NCBI RefSeq assembly: GCF_001570545.1
Contig: NZ_BBXD01000025.1
Coordinates: forward strand, 1-64,000
DNA: 64,000 bases
Reading direction: 5' to 3'
Origin: Herbidospora mongoliensis
GTDB taxonomy: Bacteria > Actinomycetota > Actinomycetes > Streptosporangiales > Streptosporangiaceae
In this document: one piece after another, positions 1-7,341 of the stretch
Position numbering within the stretch: the first letter of the stretch is position 1
Layout of the letters: each line of letters opens with the position of its first letter
Program-made: the position numbers and the translations under genes
The notes under the pieces: model-generated
The model's database searches: none
Told to the model about the DNA's origin: nothing
What the model saw: the letters and a program-made list of their open reading frames with translations, nothing else

Positions 1-605
1 CCCCGATCCGCGCCTGCCGCAAAAGCGCCCGCCGTTACGAGCATCCCGCACCTGGCGACATGATCCACCTGGACGTCAAGAAGCTCGGCCGCATCCCCGA
101 CGGCGGCGGCCACCGCGTCCACGGCCGCGCCGACTCCGCACGCGGCCGGGGCATCGGCTACGACTACCTGCACACCGCCATCGACGACCACACCCGCCTG
201 GCCTACATCGAAGCCCTGACCGACGAGAAAGGCGTCACCTGCGCCGCCTTCCTCACCAGGGCCGCGGCCTACTTCGCCGCCCGCGGGATCACCCGCATCC
301 ACCGGGTGATGACCGACAACGCCAAGAACTACCGTGTCAGCCACGCCTTCCAGCAGGCCTGCGCAGCCTTGGGCGCCCGCCAGAAGTTCACCCGCCCGCA
401 CTGCCCCTGGACCAACGGCAAAGCCGAGCGTCTCAACCGCACCATGGCCACCGAATGGGCCTACCGGCAGGCTTACGTCAGCAACCAGCACCGCACCCAA
501 GCCCTCAGCCCCTGGCTGGAGCACTACAACACCACACGCCCGCACTCAGCCCTCGGCGGCCGACCGCCCATCAGCCGACTGTCACCAAGTCCATGACCAA
601 GTACA
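1..605 (+). mobile_element. Right portion of an IS481-family insertion sequence
   Basis: The window opens inside an insertion sequence. Its transposase frame is open from the first bases, and the element seems to end at the trinucleotide ACA at 603-605. The next six bases (606-611, TCTAGT) fit the NCTAGN target known for Bordetella IS481. The left end and the other target copy lie outside the window, so the terminal inverted repeat cannot be checked. The boundary is an inference from the ACA end plus the target motif. Confidence 0.6.
3..596 (+). CDS. IS481-family transposase, C-terminal part (5' end outside window)
   Basis: This is the C-terminal part of a DDE transposase with an integrase catalytic core (rve fold). 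The frame is open to the window edge, and the residues before the internal ATG at 60 (RYEHPAPGD) fit family sequence, so that ATG is not the true start. Catalytic residues can be seen: Asp in HLDVKKLG, Asp in VMTDNAKNY and Glu in NGKAERLNR. The tail (WLEHYNTTRPHSALGG) is the usual C-terminal signature. The N-terminal helix-turn-helix that binds the element ends should lie upstream. The visible part has no frameshift, so the element may be active, but this cannot be judged without the left end. Confidence 0.85.
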   Translation, partial: PIRACRKSARRYEHPAPGDMIHLDVKKLGRIPDGGGHRVHGRADSARGRGIGYDYLHTAIDDHTRLAYIEALTDEKGVTCAAFLTRAAAYFAARGITRIHRVMTDNAKNYRVSHAFQQACAALGARQKFTRPHCPWTNGKAERLNRTMATEWAYRQAYVSNQHRTQALSPWLEHYNTTRPHSALGGRPPISRLSPSP

Positions 606-623
606 TCTAGTTCTCAGTACGTC

Positions 624-658
624 CGAAGCGCCGCTCCCTCGATGGGGGCGGCGCTTCG
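624..658 (-). terminator. Terminator hairpin downstream of the MarR gene
   Basis: An 11-bp perfect inverted repeat, CGAAGCGCCGC at 624-634 and its complement at 648-658, with additional C/G pairs inside, lies 20 bases beyond the MarR stop codon. No strong T-tract follows, as is common in actinomycete terminators. The IS element ends 19 bases further on. Confidence 0.65.
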
Positions 659-678
659 CCGTTCCGGCCGAGCAAGTC

Positions 679-1185
679 CTACTCTGAGCGCTTCTTGCGG
701 GGCGCGGCCGATCGGGGTGGCAGGGCGCGCATGTGGTCGCGTACCCGGGTCATGATCGTGCCCAGGGTCTCCACGTCGGCGTCGGCGAGCGATGCGAACA
801 GCATGTCCCGGACGCCCTCCGCGTGGCCGGGAAGGACGCGTGCCACCAGGTCACGTCCCTTGTCGGTGATCGCGACCTGAACCGCCCGCTCGTCACCCGG
901 GCTGGGGCCGCGCTCGATGAGGCCCGCCTTCTCCAGGAGGCCCGCCTGGTAGGTCAGTCCGCTGCGGCTGTAGACGACGCCATCGGCCAGCTCTGTCATG
1001 GTCAGCGCGCCGGGGGCGTGGGCGAGCCGGGCCAGCAGCTGGAACTGCACGGCGCTGAGGCCGCCCTCGTCGCGGAGCTGCTGCTCGACGTGGTGCTGAA
1101 GAAGGCTCACGGCCTCCGTGAGGACGAAGTACGTGTTGAGCTGCCGGGCGTCGAGCGTCACCCGCCCCACGGTACCGGCCTCCAC
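679..1185 (-). CDS. MarR-family transcriptional regulator
   Basis: A winged-helix repressor of about 168 residues. The N-terminal helix (LNTYFVLTEAVSLLQHHV) and C-terminal helices form the dimer interface. The recognition-helix region is LTMTELADGVVYSRSGLTYQ, followed by a wing containing GDERAVQVAITDKG. It is divergent from the quinone oxidoreductase at 1276, the usual arrangement for a MarR protein repressing a neighbouring redox enzyme and itself. The GTG at 1185 has no clear Shine-Dalgarno, and an internal GTG at VTLDARQ is possible. A perfect 10-bp inverted repeat abuts the start codon, so the gene is probably tightly controlled. The ligand is unknown. Confidence 0.85.
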   Translation of the reverse strand: MEAGTVGRVTLDARQLNTYFVLTEAVSLLQHHVEQQLRDEGGLSAVQFQLLARLAHAPGALTMTELADGVVYSRSGLTYQAGLLEKAGLIERGPSPGDERAVQVAITDKGRDLVARVLPGHAEGVRDMLFASLADADVETLGTIMTRVRDHMRALPPRSAAPRKKRSE

Positions 1186-1209
1186 GCGATGTGACGGAGG
1201 TCACATCGC
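1186..1209. promoter_or_regulatory. Perfect palindrome matching a CRP/GlxR-type site
   Basis: Ten-base arms (GCGATGTGAC at 1186-1195 and its complement at 1200-1209) flank GGAG. The core reads TGTGA-N6-TCACA, the consensus of the CRP family including actinobacterial GlxR/Crp. It lies directly before the MarR start codon, so binding here would block MarR transcription. It could instead be a MarR operator. The sequence is clear; the regulator is inferred. Confidence 0.55.
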
Positions 1210-1218
1210 TCTCCGGGA

Positions 1219-1258
1219 TTGCTTTGAACTCGAAGCAAGTTATTCAAATTCGAAGCAA
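1219..1258. promoter_or_regulatory. Probable MarR operators
   Basis: An inverted repeat, TTGCTT at 1219-1224 and AAGCAA at 1233-1238, lies between the divergent genes. The octamer CGAAGCAA occurs at 1231 and again at 1251, exactly 20 bases apart, which would place two dimers on one face of the helix. The second copy also sits in a TTCAAATTCGAA partial palindrome. This is the best candidate binding region for the adjacent MarR protein. Confidence 0.55.
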
Positions 1259-1275
1259 CTATCCGAGGAGAAACC

Positions 1276-2211
1276 ATGAAGGCAATCCGCTTCCACCGGT
1301 ACGGCGACAGCGACGTCCTCACCCACGAGGAGGCCGACCGCCCGGCGGCCGGGCCCGGCCAGGTCGTGGTCAAGGTCGCCGGCACCTCGTTCAACCCGGT
1401 GGACGCCGCCATCCGCGCCGGATACCTGCGCGAGGTGTTCCCCGTCACCTTCCCGGGCATCCCGGGCATCGACGTGTCCGGGACCGTCGCGGAGATCGGC
1501 GCCGACGTCACCGGCTGGGCCGAGGGCGACCCGGTCGTGGCGGTCCTGCCCATGACGACCGCAGGTGCGACAGCCGAGTACGTGGCCGTCCAGGCCGATC
1601 TCCTGGTCCCCGCGCCCCGCTCGGTCGACCTGGCCGACGCGGCGGCGCTCCCGGCCGTGGGCCTGACCGCGTACCAGGCCCTGTTCGACCACGCGGCCCT
1701 CACGGCCGGTCACACCGTCCTCGTCAACGGCGCGGGCGGCGCCGTCGGCGGGTACGCCGTGCAACTCGCCACCGCTCACGGCGCCACCGTGACCGCCACG
1801 GCCGCCCCGCGCTCCGCCACCCGCATCCGCGGCTACGGCGCCACCGACGTGATCGACTACACCCGCACCCCGCTCCCCGAAGCGGCGGCGGGCCGCCGCT
1901 TCGACGTGGTGCTCAACCTGGTCCCCACCACCCCCGACGAGACCGCCGCCCTGACGGACCTGGTGGCCGACGAAGGCGCACTCGTCAGCACCACCGGCCC
2001 CGTCCCGGAAAGCCCCGGACGCGGCGTCCGCGCGATGCGCATGTTCCTCCGAGCCGACGCCACCCAGCTCGCCGCCCTCGCGACCCGGGTCGACGCGGGC
2101 ACCCTGGCGATCCACGTCGCCGCCCGCCGCCCCCTGACCGACCTGCCCGCCGTCCACGACGAGGCGGTCACCGGCCGCCTGCCCGGCAAGACCATCCTGT
2201 TCCCCGCCTGA
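1276..2211 (+). CDS. NADP-dependent quinone oxidoreductase (MDR family)
   Basis: A medium-chain dehydrogenase/reductase of the quinone oxidoreductase type, 311 residues. The N-terminal GroES-like domain holds FNPVDAAIRAGYL and FPGIPGIDVSGTV. The Rossmann domain carries the nucleotide-binding glycines VLVNGAGGAVGGYAVQLA near residues 150-170. The catalytic-zinc cysteine and histidine pattern of alcohol dehydrogenases is absent, so it should reduce quinones or enones with NADPH. An AGGAG lies 7-8 bases before the ATG. Divergent from MarR, so it is probably induced by an electrophile or phenolic compound that releases MarR (inference). Confidence 0.88.
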   Translation: MKAIRFHRYGDSDVLTHEEADRPAAGPGQVVVKVAGTSFNPVDAAIRAGYLREVFPVTFPGIPGIDVSGTVAEIGADVTGWAEGDPVVAVLPMTTAGATAEYVAVQADLLVPAPRSVDLADAAALPAVGLTAYQALFDHAALTAGHTVLVNGAGGAVGGYAVQLATAHGATVTATAAPRSATRIRGYGATDVIDYTRTPLPEAAAGRRFDVVLNLVPTTPDETAALTDLVADEGALVSTTGPVPESPGRGVRAMRMFLRADATQLAALATRVDAGTLAIHVAARRPLTDLPAVHDEAVTGRLPGKTILFPA

Positions 2212-2226
2212 GCCGGACGCCGTGAA

Positions 2227-2251
2227 AGCGCCCGGCTCATAGCCGGGCGCT
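2227..2251. terminator. Bidirectional terminator hairpin
   Basis: A 10-bp perfect stem (AGCGCCCGGC and its complement) closes a five-base loop, TCATA. It lies between the oxidoreductase stop and the stop of the convergent DUF3145 gene, so it can serve both. Confidence 0.8.
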
Positions 2252-2308
2252 GTCAGGTGCAGGAGGTGGAGGCCGGGTAAGGCGGGCCCGGCCGATCGCG
2301 TGGGTCGG

Positions 2309-2806
2309 TCAGACGGCGGCGTGGAGCCAGCGGACCGGGGCGCCCTCGCCGGCGTAGCGGAAGGACTCCAGTTCCTCGTCCCACTGCTTGCCGAGGAGCT
2401 TGTCGAGCTCGTCCTCGAGCACCGCCCGGCCCTGGGCGGCCATGAGCATGACGTTCCGGAGGCGGTCCTCCGGGATCATGATGTCGCCGTTGGCGCCGAT
2501 GGTCGCGGTGAAGGCACCCAGGGCAGGGGTGTACGCATGGCGCGCCCCGTCGCTGCCCTGGGATGGATCTTCGGTGATCTCGAAGCGGATGCGCTGCCAC
2601 CCCATCAGCGATGAGGTGATCTTGGCGGCGACGCCAGCGGGCCCCTCCCATTCGGCCTGGGCGCGCAGGGCGCCAGGCGCAGCGGGCTGGGGCGTCCACG
2701 TCAGGTCGACGGGAACGCCAAGAATGCCTGCGACGGCCCACTCGATGTGTGGGCACAGCGCAGGCTGAGCCGAGTGGACGTACAGGACGCCACGTGCAGC
2801 AGCCAC
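2309..2806 (-). CDS. DUF3145 family protein
   Basis: A 165-residue protein of the actinobacterial DUF3145 family, recognised by the N-terminus RGVLYVHSAQPALCPHIEWA and the C-terminal segment LLGKQWDEELESFRYAGEG. Its biochemical function is not known. It has no signal peptide or membrane segment and should be cytoplasmic. The GTG start at 2806 is preceded by GGGAGG six bases upstream. It stands alone, ending against the terminator at 2227-2251. The sequence is normal for the family and appears intact. Confidence 0.85.
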   Translation of the reverse strand: MAAARGVLYVHSAQPALCPHIEWAVAGILGVPVDLTWTPQPAAPGALRAQAEWEGPAGVAAKITSSLMGWQRIRFEITEDPSQGSDGARHAYTPALGAFTATIGANGDIMIPEDRLRNVMLMAAQGRAVLEDELDKLLGKQWDEELESFRYAGEGAPVRWLHAAV

Positions 2807-3116
2807 CGGACCTCCCGATTCGTACGAGGTACGCCTTCCCCAACGGCCTCATACTGGGATGATCACTAGTGACTCTAGGAGAGACTACCGTCCGTCGCGG
2901 CGGGCCGCCAGAGGAGGGTCATACCGATTCCCGCTGAGCCACCGAGCGAATCGGGCTCACCCCCGGGCGTAAATCGCCGCGATCACGGAAGTTGGCGACC
3001 CTTCCGGATTTCCCTGATCTCACCGGGCTCCGCCGGACACCATGGCTAGAGTTGCTCACGCAACGCTCCTCTGTCAGCACAGTGAGTAAGTCTGGTGCGG
3101 AAAGGGTCAGTGACGC
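2807..3116. other. Intergenic region with divergent promoters
   Basis: These 310 bases separate DUF3145 from the sigma-factor gene. They hold a 10-bp palindrome TCACTAGTGA at 2863-2872 and a small inverted repeat GTTGC-TCAC-GCAAC at 3051-3064, about 50 bases before the sigma-factor start. I see no open frame with coding character, no clear -35/-10 pair and no RNA gene. Confidence 0.5.
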
Positions 3117-3674
3117 GTGCTTTTCGAGGTTCACGATGAATCGATCCCCCTCGATCTGCTCGACGACCACGCGTGGTCCGAGTTGGTCGCCTGCTTCGAC
3201 AGCCGAATGTGGGCCGTGGCGCGGGCGGCGGGTCTGGGGGCGGCCGACGCGGCGGACGCCGTACAGGGGGCGTGGCTCCGGCTGGTCGAGAGCGTCGACC
3301 GCATCCGCGACCCGCAGGCGATCGGGGCGTGGCTGATGACCACGACCCGGCGCGAGGCGCTCCGCCTCGGCCGCAAGGCCGGCCAGGAGTTCCCGACCGA
3401 CCCGCCTGACCTGTACGAACATCCCACGCTCCTGACGCCCGACCCGACGACGGAGATCGTCGACGCCGACTACGGGCGCACCCTGTGGTCGCGCGTGTCC
3501 CGGCTCGACGAGCCCTGCCGGACCATGCTCCGGCTCTTCGCCCTCAATCCAGACGCGCGGTACGCGCAGGTCGCGTCCCGCATGCAGATCCCCGTCGGCA
3601 GCGTCGGACCGACCAAGATCAGATGTTCGGCCAAGCTCCGGACCCTGCTCGCGGAGGACCCCCTTGAGTGCTGA
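3117..3674 (+). CDS. ECF-like sigma-70 family sigma factor
   Basis: A two-domain sigma factor of 185 residues. Region 2 lies at about residues 20-85 (DAADAVQGAWLRLVESVDRI, then IGAWLMTTTRREALRL) and region 4 at about 125-180 (CRTMLRLFALNPDARYAQVA, then the recognition helix IPVGSVGPTKIRCSAKLRTL). There is no extra C-terminal domain. The GTG at 3117 follows AAAGGG at a good distance. It overlaps the next gene by 11 bases and so heads a three-gene unit with a small beta-domain protein and a CHAT protein. No classical anti-sigma factor with membrane helices is present; the small neighbour or the CHAT protein may take that role (inference). Confidence 0.85.
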   Translation: MLFEVHDESIPLDLLDDHAWSELVACFDSRMWAVARAAGLGAADAADAVQGAWLRLVESVDRIRDPQAIGAWLMTTTRREALRLGRKAGQEFPTDPPDLYEHPTLLTPDPTTEIVDADYGRTLWSRVSRLDEPCRTMLRLFALNPDARYAQVASRMQIPVGSVGPTKIRCSAKLRTLLAEDPLEC

Positions 3675-4125
3675 CGACACCGCACTGGAGACCTACCTCC
3701 TCGCGGCGATGCGCCTGGCCGCCCACGCCGACCCGCCCCCCGCGCGGCTGTCCGCCGACGCGATGGCCGCCCTGTCCATGCGCCTGCCCGGCAGCGTGGT
3801 GGCAACCCCGGCCGACCTGACCGCGGCCTCCGGCGCCCGATCTGATGGAAAGCCCCAGATGCACCGCTTCGCGGCCGGCGAGACGACCCTCGACGTGGAG
3901 ACGACCATCACCGAAGGCCGCCTGGAGATCGCCGGACAGGTGAGCCCCCCGCCAACCCCCGACGCGTATGTCGAGGTCCGCACCCCGCACCTGACGAAGG
4001 TCCGGGTACCGTCCTCCGACGGCCAGTTCGCGGTGACCGGCCTGCCGCCCGGCTGGGTGAGCGTGGCCTACCACCGGCCGAGCGGCCCCCCGGTGGTCAC
4101 CCGCTGGCTGCGTGTCCGCGCCTGA
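3664..4125 (+). CDS. Small protein with C-terminal beta-sandwich-like domain, sigma/CHAT module
   Basis: A 153-residue protein I cannot assign to a characterised family. The start is TTG at 3664, supported by GGAGGA about six bases upstream. The first 50 residues look helical (ALETYLLAAMRLAAHA). Residues 75-153 alternate in a beta-sandwich pattern, with EGRLEIAGQVSPPP and DGQFAVTGLPPGWVSVAYHR resembling carboxypeptidase-regulatory or Cna-B-like folds. No signal peptide, membrane helix or zinc-binding HxxxCxxC anti-sigma motif is seen. It overlaps the sigma gene by 11 bases and the CHAT gene by 14, so all three are translationally coupled. It may be an adaptor between sigma factor and protease (speculative). 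Confidence 0.7.
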   Translation: MSADDTALETYLLAAMRLAAHADPPPARLSADAMAALSMRLPGSVVATPADLTAASGARSDGKPQMHRFAAGETTLDVETTITEGRLEIAGQVSPPPTPDAYVEVRTPHLTKVRVPSSDGQFAVTGLPPGWVSVAYHRPSGPPVVTRWLRVRA

Positions 4126-6277
4126 GCCCTACGGCCCGTTCGCAGCGGCTCGGCGCGCCGACATCCTGGCGGCGTTCGACGTCCATCTGGCCGCCGAGGA
4201 TTCGCTGTACGAGTCCCCCGACCGCCTGGCCGTCACCCGCGCCGCCTTCGCCTCAGCACTCGTCGGAGCCCGCCTGCCGGGCGAGGCCCGCATGCTCCTG
4301 GAACTCGCCCTCCCCGACCTGACCTGGGCCAGACCGGGCACCCCCACGGCAGCGGCCCGCCTCCTCCTGGCGACCGTCGAACTGCTGACCGGCGACGTCC
4401 GTCGGGCCGAGGACACGGCGTCGACGGCTCTGGGAGAGTTCCGGCTGCTCGGACAGGTGGCCTGGGAGCAGAGGGCCCTCGACGTGAAGCTGCGCGCCCG
4501 GCTGACCCAAGCGGTCGAGACCGGCCTCGACGAGGGCCTCCTCGCCGAATGCACGGCCGGGGCGGATGGGCTGGAGGCGGCGGGCCGACACTCGGAGGCA
4601 GACGAGCTACGACTCTTCGTGGTCTCTACAGTCGTGCGCCAAAACGGTCGCGGGACGACCGATTCGTCCGGAGTCCCGGGGCCCATGACGAACCCGATTC
4701 CGGACCGCGGGACGCACACAATTCAAGGTCACATGGCGAACGCGATTCTGAAGTCGGTGGTGGCCAACACCACCTCATCGACCCCGCTGGACCTGTCGAA
4801 GGTCCATCGGATCCTGGACCAGGTTCAGGGTGGGTCCGGGTGCGCAAGTTCGCGGCTGCATGCGGAGGCGTTACGGAGGTGGGCCAGTGGCGATCTCACG
4901 GAAGCGCTCGAGGTAGCCCAGCAGGGATTCTCCGAGTCACTTCAGGACATGTCGCGACTTGCCTCGGCGGAGTCTGAGCCTGAAGTCCGGCAACAGGCCG
5001 AGGCATCGGCTGGGCATCTCGTGGCGGACACCGTCCCAGACGCGGAGCATCCCCCCACGATTCCCCTCTGCGAAGGTCAGCGTCTCCCGCGACCTCTTGG
5101 AATGACAGGCTCCAGCGTTGCCACAGACACGGTTCCCGGCTGGGAAGGATTTACAGGTCGCCCGTTCCCGACTTCGGCGTCGGGTGGCGACGTGAGGGAC
5201 GCGTCCACGGCGAAGCCGCTCTCTGATGAGCGGTGGCGGGTTTCGCGGGTCGCTGAAGAGATCGCGGTGCTGGGGTTGGAGCTGGCGATCGGGATGGGGC
5301 GGGCCGAGAAGGTGCTGCTGTGGTCGGAGCGGTGGCGGGCGCTCGTCAGTGGTACGGAGCCGGTGGCCGAGCGGCCGGAAGTGCTGGTGCAGCTTGTACA
5401 CGACCAAGACGCCCTCCACGCCGTGGTCGCCCACCACGACCGGGTCTCCCTGCACGGCCTGGGGTCGCTGTCGTCGATCACCGAGGCCATGGTCCGGATC
5501 CGCTACAACCTGCGCCGGCGGAACCTCCGCGACACCCGCCCGGAAGGTGAGGAAGGGCTCTCACCAGGCCTCCTCAGAGAACTGGCCGCACTCGACGACG
5601 TGCTGATCCGCCCACTCGAACTGCCCACGGGCGCCGTCAGCGTGGTCCCCACGGCGGCGCTGCACTCGTTGCCCTGGTCACTGCTCCCGTCGCTACGCGG
5701 CCAACCGGTGTCGGTCGCGCCTTCGGCCGCGATGGCCGTCGCGGGCCGGGAGGTCGACGGCCCCGTGGTGGCGCTGGCCGGGCCCGATCTGGCTCATGCG
5801 GACGACGAGGTGGCGGCGGTTGTGGGCGTACACGAGAAGGGGGAACAGGTCCCCGCCACGCGAGACGCTCTCCTGGAGGCTCTCGGACGGGCCGGGATCG
5901 TGCACATCGCCGCGCACGGCATCTTCTCCGGACGGCGGCCGATGATGTCGAGCATCCTCCTGGACGACGGCCCGCTGCTGGTGCACGAGTTCTTCCGCCT
6001 CGCCAGAGTGCCGCCGCTCGTGGTCCTGTCCGCCTGTGACGCGGGGATGGCCTCGGCGCCCGCCGACGGGGCGGCGTTCGGTCTGGCGGGGGCCTTCCTC
6101 GATCGAGGCGCGCGAACCGTGGTCGCGGGCATCGTCCCGGTCAGAGACGACGAGGCGGCTCGGCTGATGGTGGAGTTCCATCGGTTGCTGGCCCGGGGAC
6201 AGTCCCCGGCTCAGGCGCTCGCCCGAGCGGCGGTCGCGACCGACGTACCGGGATTCGCCTGTTTCGGCACGGGATAG
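4112..6277 (+). CDS. TPR-CHAT domain protein (putative caspase-like protease)
   Basis: A 721-residue protein with an N-terminal helical region that looks like degenerate TPR repeats (about residues 10-170), an irregular middle, and a C-terminal CHAT domain (about 490-721). The CHAT dyad is visible: His602 in HIAAHGIF and Cys642 in VLSACDAG. CHAT is the caspase/separase-like fold used by TPR-CHAT proteases in type III-E CRISPR and other cell-suicide systems; activity here is inferred. The GTG start overlaps the upstream gene by 14 bases. Residues about 175-240 and 295-370 (DNA 4630-4830 and 4996-5220) are low in helical content and look unlike the flanks. Cytoplasmic, no membrane segment. Confidence 0.85.
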   Translation: MSAPEPYGPFAAARRADILAAFDVHLAAEDSLYESPDRLAVTRAAFASALVGARLPGEARMLLELALPDLTWARPGTPTAAARLLLATVELLTGDVRRAEDTASTALGEFRLLGQVAWEQRALDVKLRARLTQAVETGLDEGLLAECTAGADGLEAAGRHSEADELRLFVVSTVVRQNGRGTTDSSGVPGPMTNPIPDRGTHTIQGHMANAILKSVVANTTSSTPLDLSKVHRILDQVQGGSGCASSRLHAEALRRWASGDLTEALEVAQQGFSESLQDMSRLASAESEPEVRQQAEASAGHLVADTVPDAEHPPTIPLCEGQRLPRPLGMTGSSVATDTVPGWEGFTGRPFPTSASGGDVRDASTAKPLSDERWRVSRVAEEIAVLGLELAIGMGRAEKVLLWSERWRALVSGTEPVAERPEVLVQLVHDQDALHAVVAHHDRVSLHGLGSLSSITEAMVRIRYNLRRRNLRDTRPEGEEGLSPGLLRELAALDDVLIRPLELPTGAVSVVPTAALHSLPWSLLPSLRGQPVSVAPSAAMAVAGREVDGPVVALAGPDLAHADDEVAAVVGVHEKGEQVPATRDALLEALGRAGIVHIAAHGIFSGRRPMMSSILLDDGPLLVHEFFRLARVPPLVVLSACDAGMASAPADGAAFGLAGAFLDRGARTVVAGIVPVRDDEAARLMVEFHRLLARGQSPAQALARAAVATDVPGFACFGTG

Positions 6278-6285
6278 CACCCCGG

Positions 6286-7341
6286 TCAGCCTGGCGGAAG
6301 TTCCAGAGCGGCGAACACGGCCTTGTGGTCGGTGTCCGGGAGGACGTGGACGGCGAAGGCGTGGACCGCAGTGCGCTCGTCGACCATGACATGGTCGAGG
6401 GTCACGGGCGGGATGGGGAGCAGCCCGTGGAATCTGCGCGGGATGACCGGCCAGGTCGTCTCCAGCCCGTCTCCGGTCACGTCGGCCGCATCGCGATAGC
6501 CGGAGTCCAGGAGGTCACGCATCCTGGCGTGGTCGAGAGTGGCGTTGAAGTCACCGGCCAGGATCCTGGCCGGACCGCCGGTCCTGGACAGGGCGGTGAG
6601 CCCCTCGGCCCAGCACGAGTGAGAGGCCGCCCGGTAAGGCGCGCACGGGTGCACGGAGACCACTTCCACAGGCGCGCCTTCGACGTCCAACCGGCCGATG
6701 ACCTGGCCGAAGCCGCCGAAGTCGAGCAGACCGACGCGAGTCGCCGGGAACCGCGAGTAGATTCCGGATCCGCCCGTTCCCGGGCGAGCCTCCAGCACCT
6801 TGTGCGGCAGCAGCGCGTCGATACCCGCCTGCTCCATCCTCGCCACAGCCGCCGGGGTGAGCTCCTGAAAGGCCACCACGTCGGCCCGTGTCTCACGAAT
6901 GAGCCCGACGATCCGATCAGCGGGCACCCCGCCGACCAGCACGTTCATCGACAGAACCCGGACGTGCGGCCCACCGCCTCCGGGCGGGTCCTCCCCCAGC
7001 GCCCGGGGCAGCACCAGCACCGCCAAGATCACACACACCACGAGGGCAGCCGCGGCGGCCGCCCACCGGCGAAACACCAGGGCCACTCCGAGAGCGAGCG
7101 GCGACGACAAAGCCACATACGGCGTGAACGCCACCAGTTGCACCCAGAAGAACGCCACATCACCGGGGACGAGACGGAGCCCCACCCAGACCGCGAACCC
7201 CGCGACGATCAGCCAGACCGCCGCGGTCACCCACCCACGCCGCTTGGGTCTTGAGGGCGCCGTCGCCGCCGTATCGATCACTATGGCCGAAAGCGTTCTC
7301 AAGCCACCGGGCGGTTGGGATTCGTGATCCATTCGGACCAT
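6286..7341 (-). CDS. Endonuclease/exonuclease/phosphatase family membrane protein
   Basis: Up to 351 residues. Three or four membrane segments at the N-terminus (AAVWLIVAGFAVWVGL and the hydrophobic runs to about residue 115) precede an EEP-fold domain. EEP motifs are present: SMNVLVGG (metal Asn), FQELTP (metal Glu), LAGDFNATLDH and the C-terminal TDHKAVFA. The substrate could be a nucleic acid, sphingolipid or phosphoinositide; these membrane-linked forms are mostly uncharacterised. The start is uncertain: ATG 7341 and 7332 lack a ribosome site, and a TTG at 7302 would overlap the sulfurtransferase stop as TTGA, the coupling style used elsewhere here. Confidence 0.82.
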   Translation of the reverse strand: MVRMDHESQPPGGLRTLSAIVIDTAATAPSRPKRRGWVTAAVWLIVAGFAVWVGLRLVPGDVAFFWVQLVAFTPYVALSSPLALGVALVFRRWAAAAAALVVCVILAVLVLPRALGEDPPGGGGPHVRVLSMNVLVGGVPADRIVGLIRETRADVVAFQELTPAAVARMEQAGIDALLPHKVLEARPGTGGSGIYSRFPATRVGLLDFGGFGQVIGRLDVEGAPVEVVSVHPCAPYRAASHSCWAEGLTALSRTGGPARILAGDFNATLDHARMRDLLDSGYRDAADVTGDGLETTWPVIPRRFHGLLPIPPVTLDHVMVDERTAVHAFAVHVLPDTDHKAVFAALELPPG

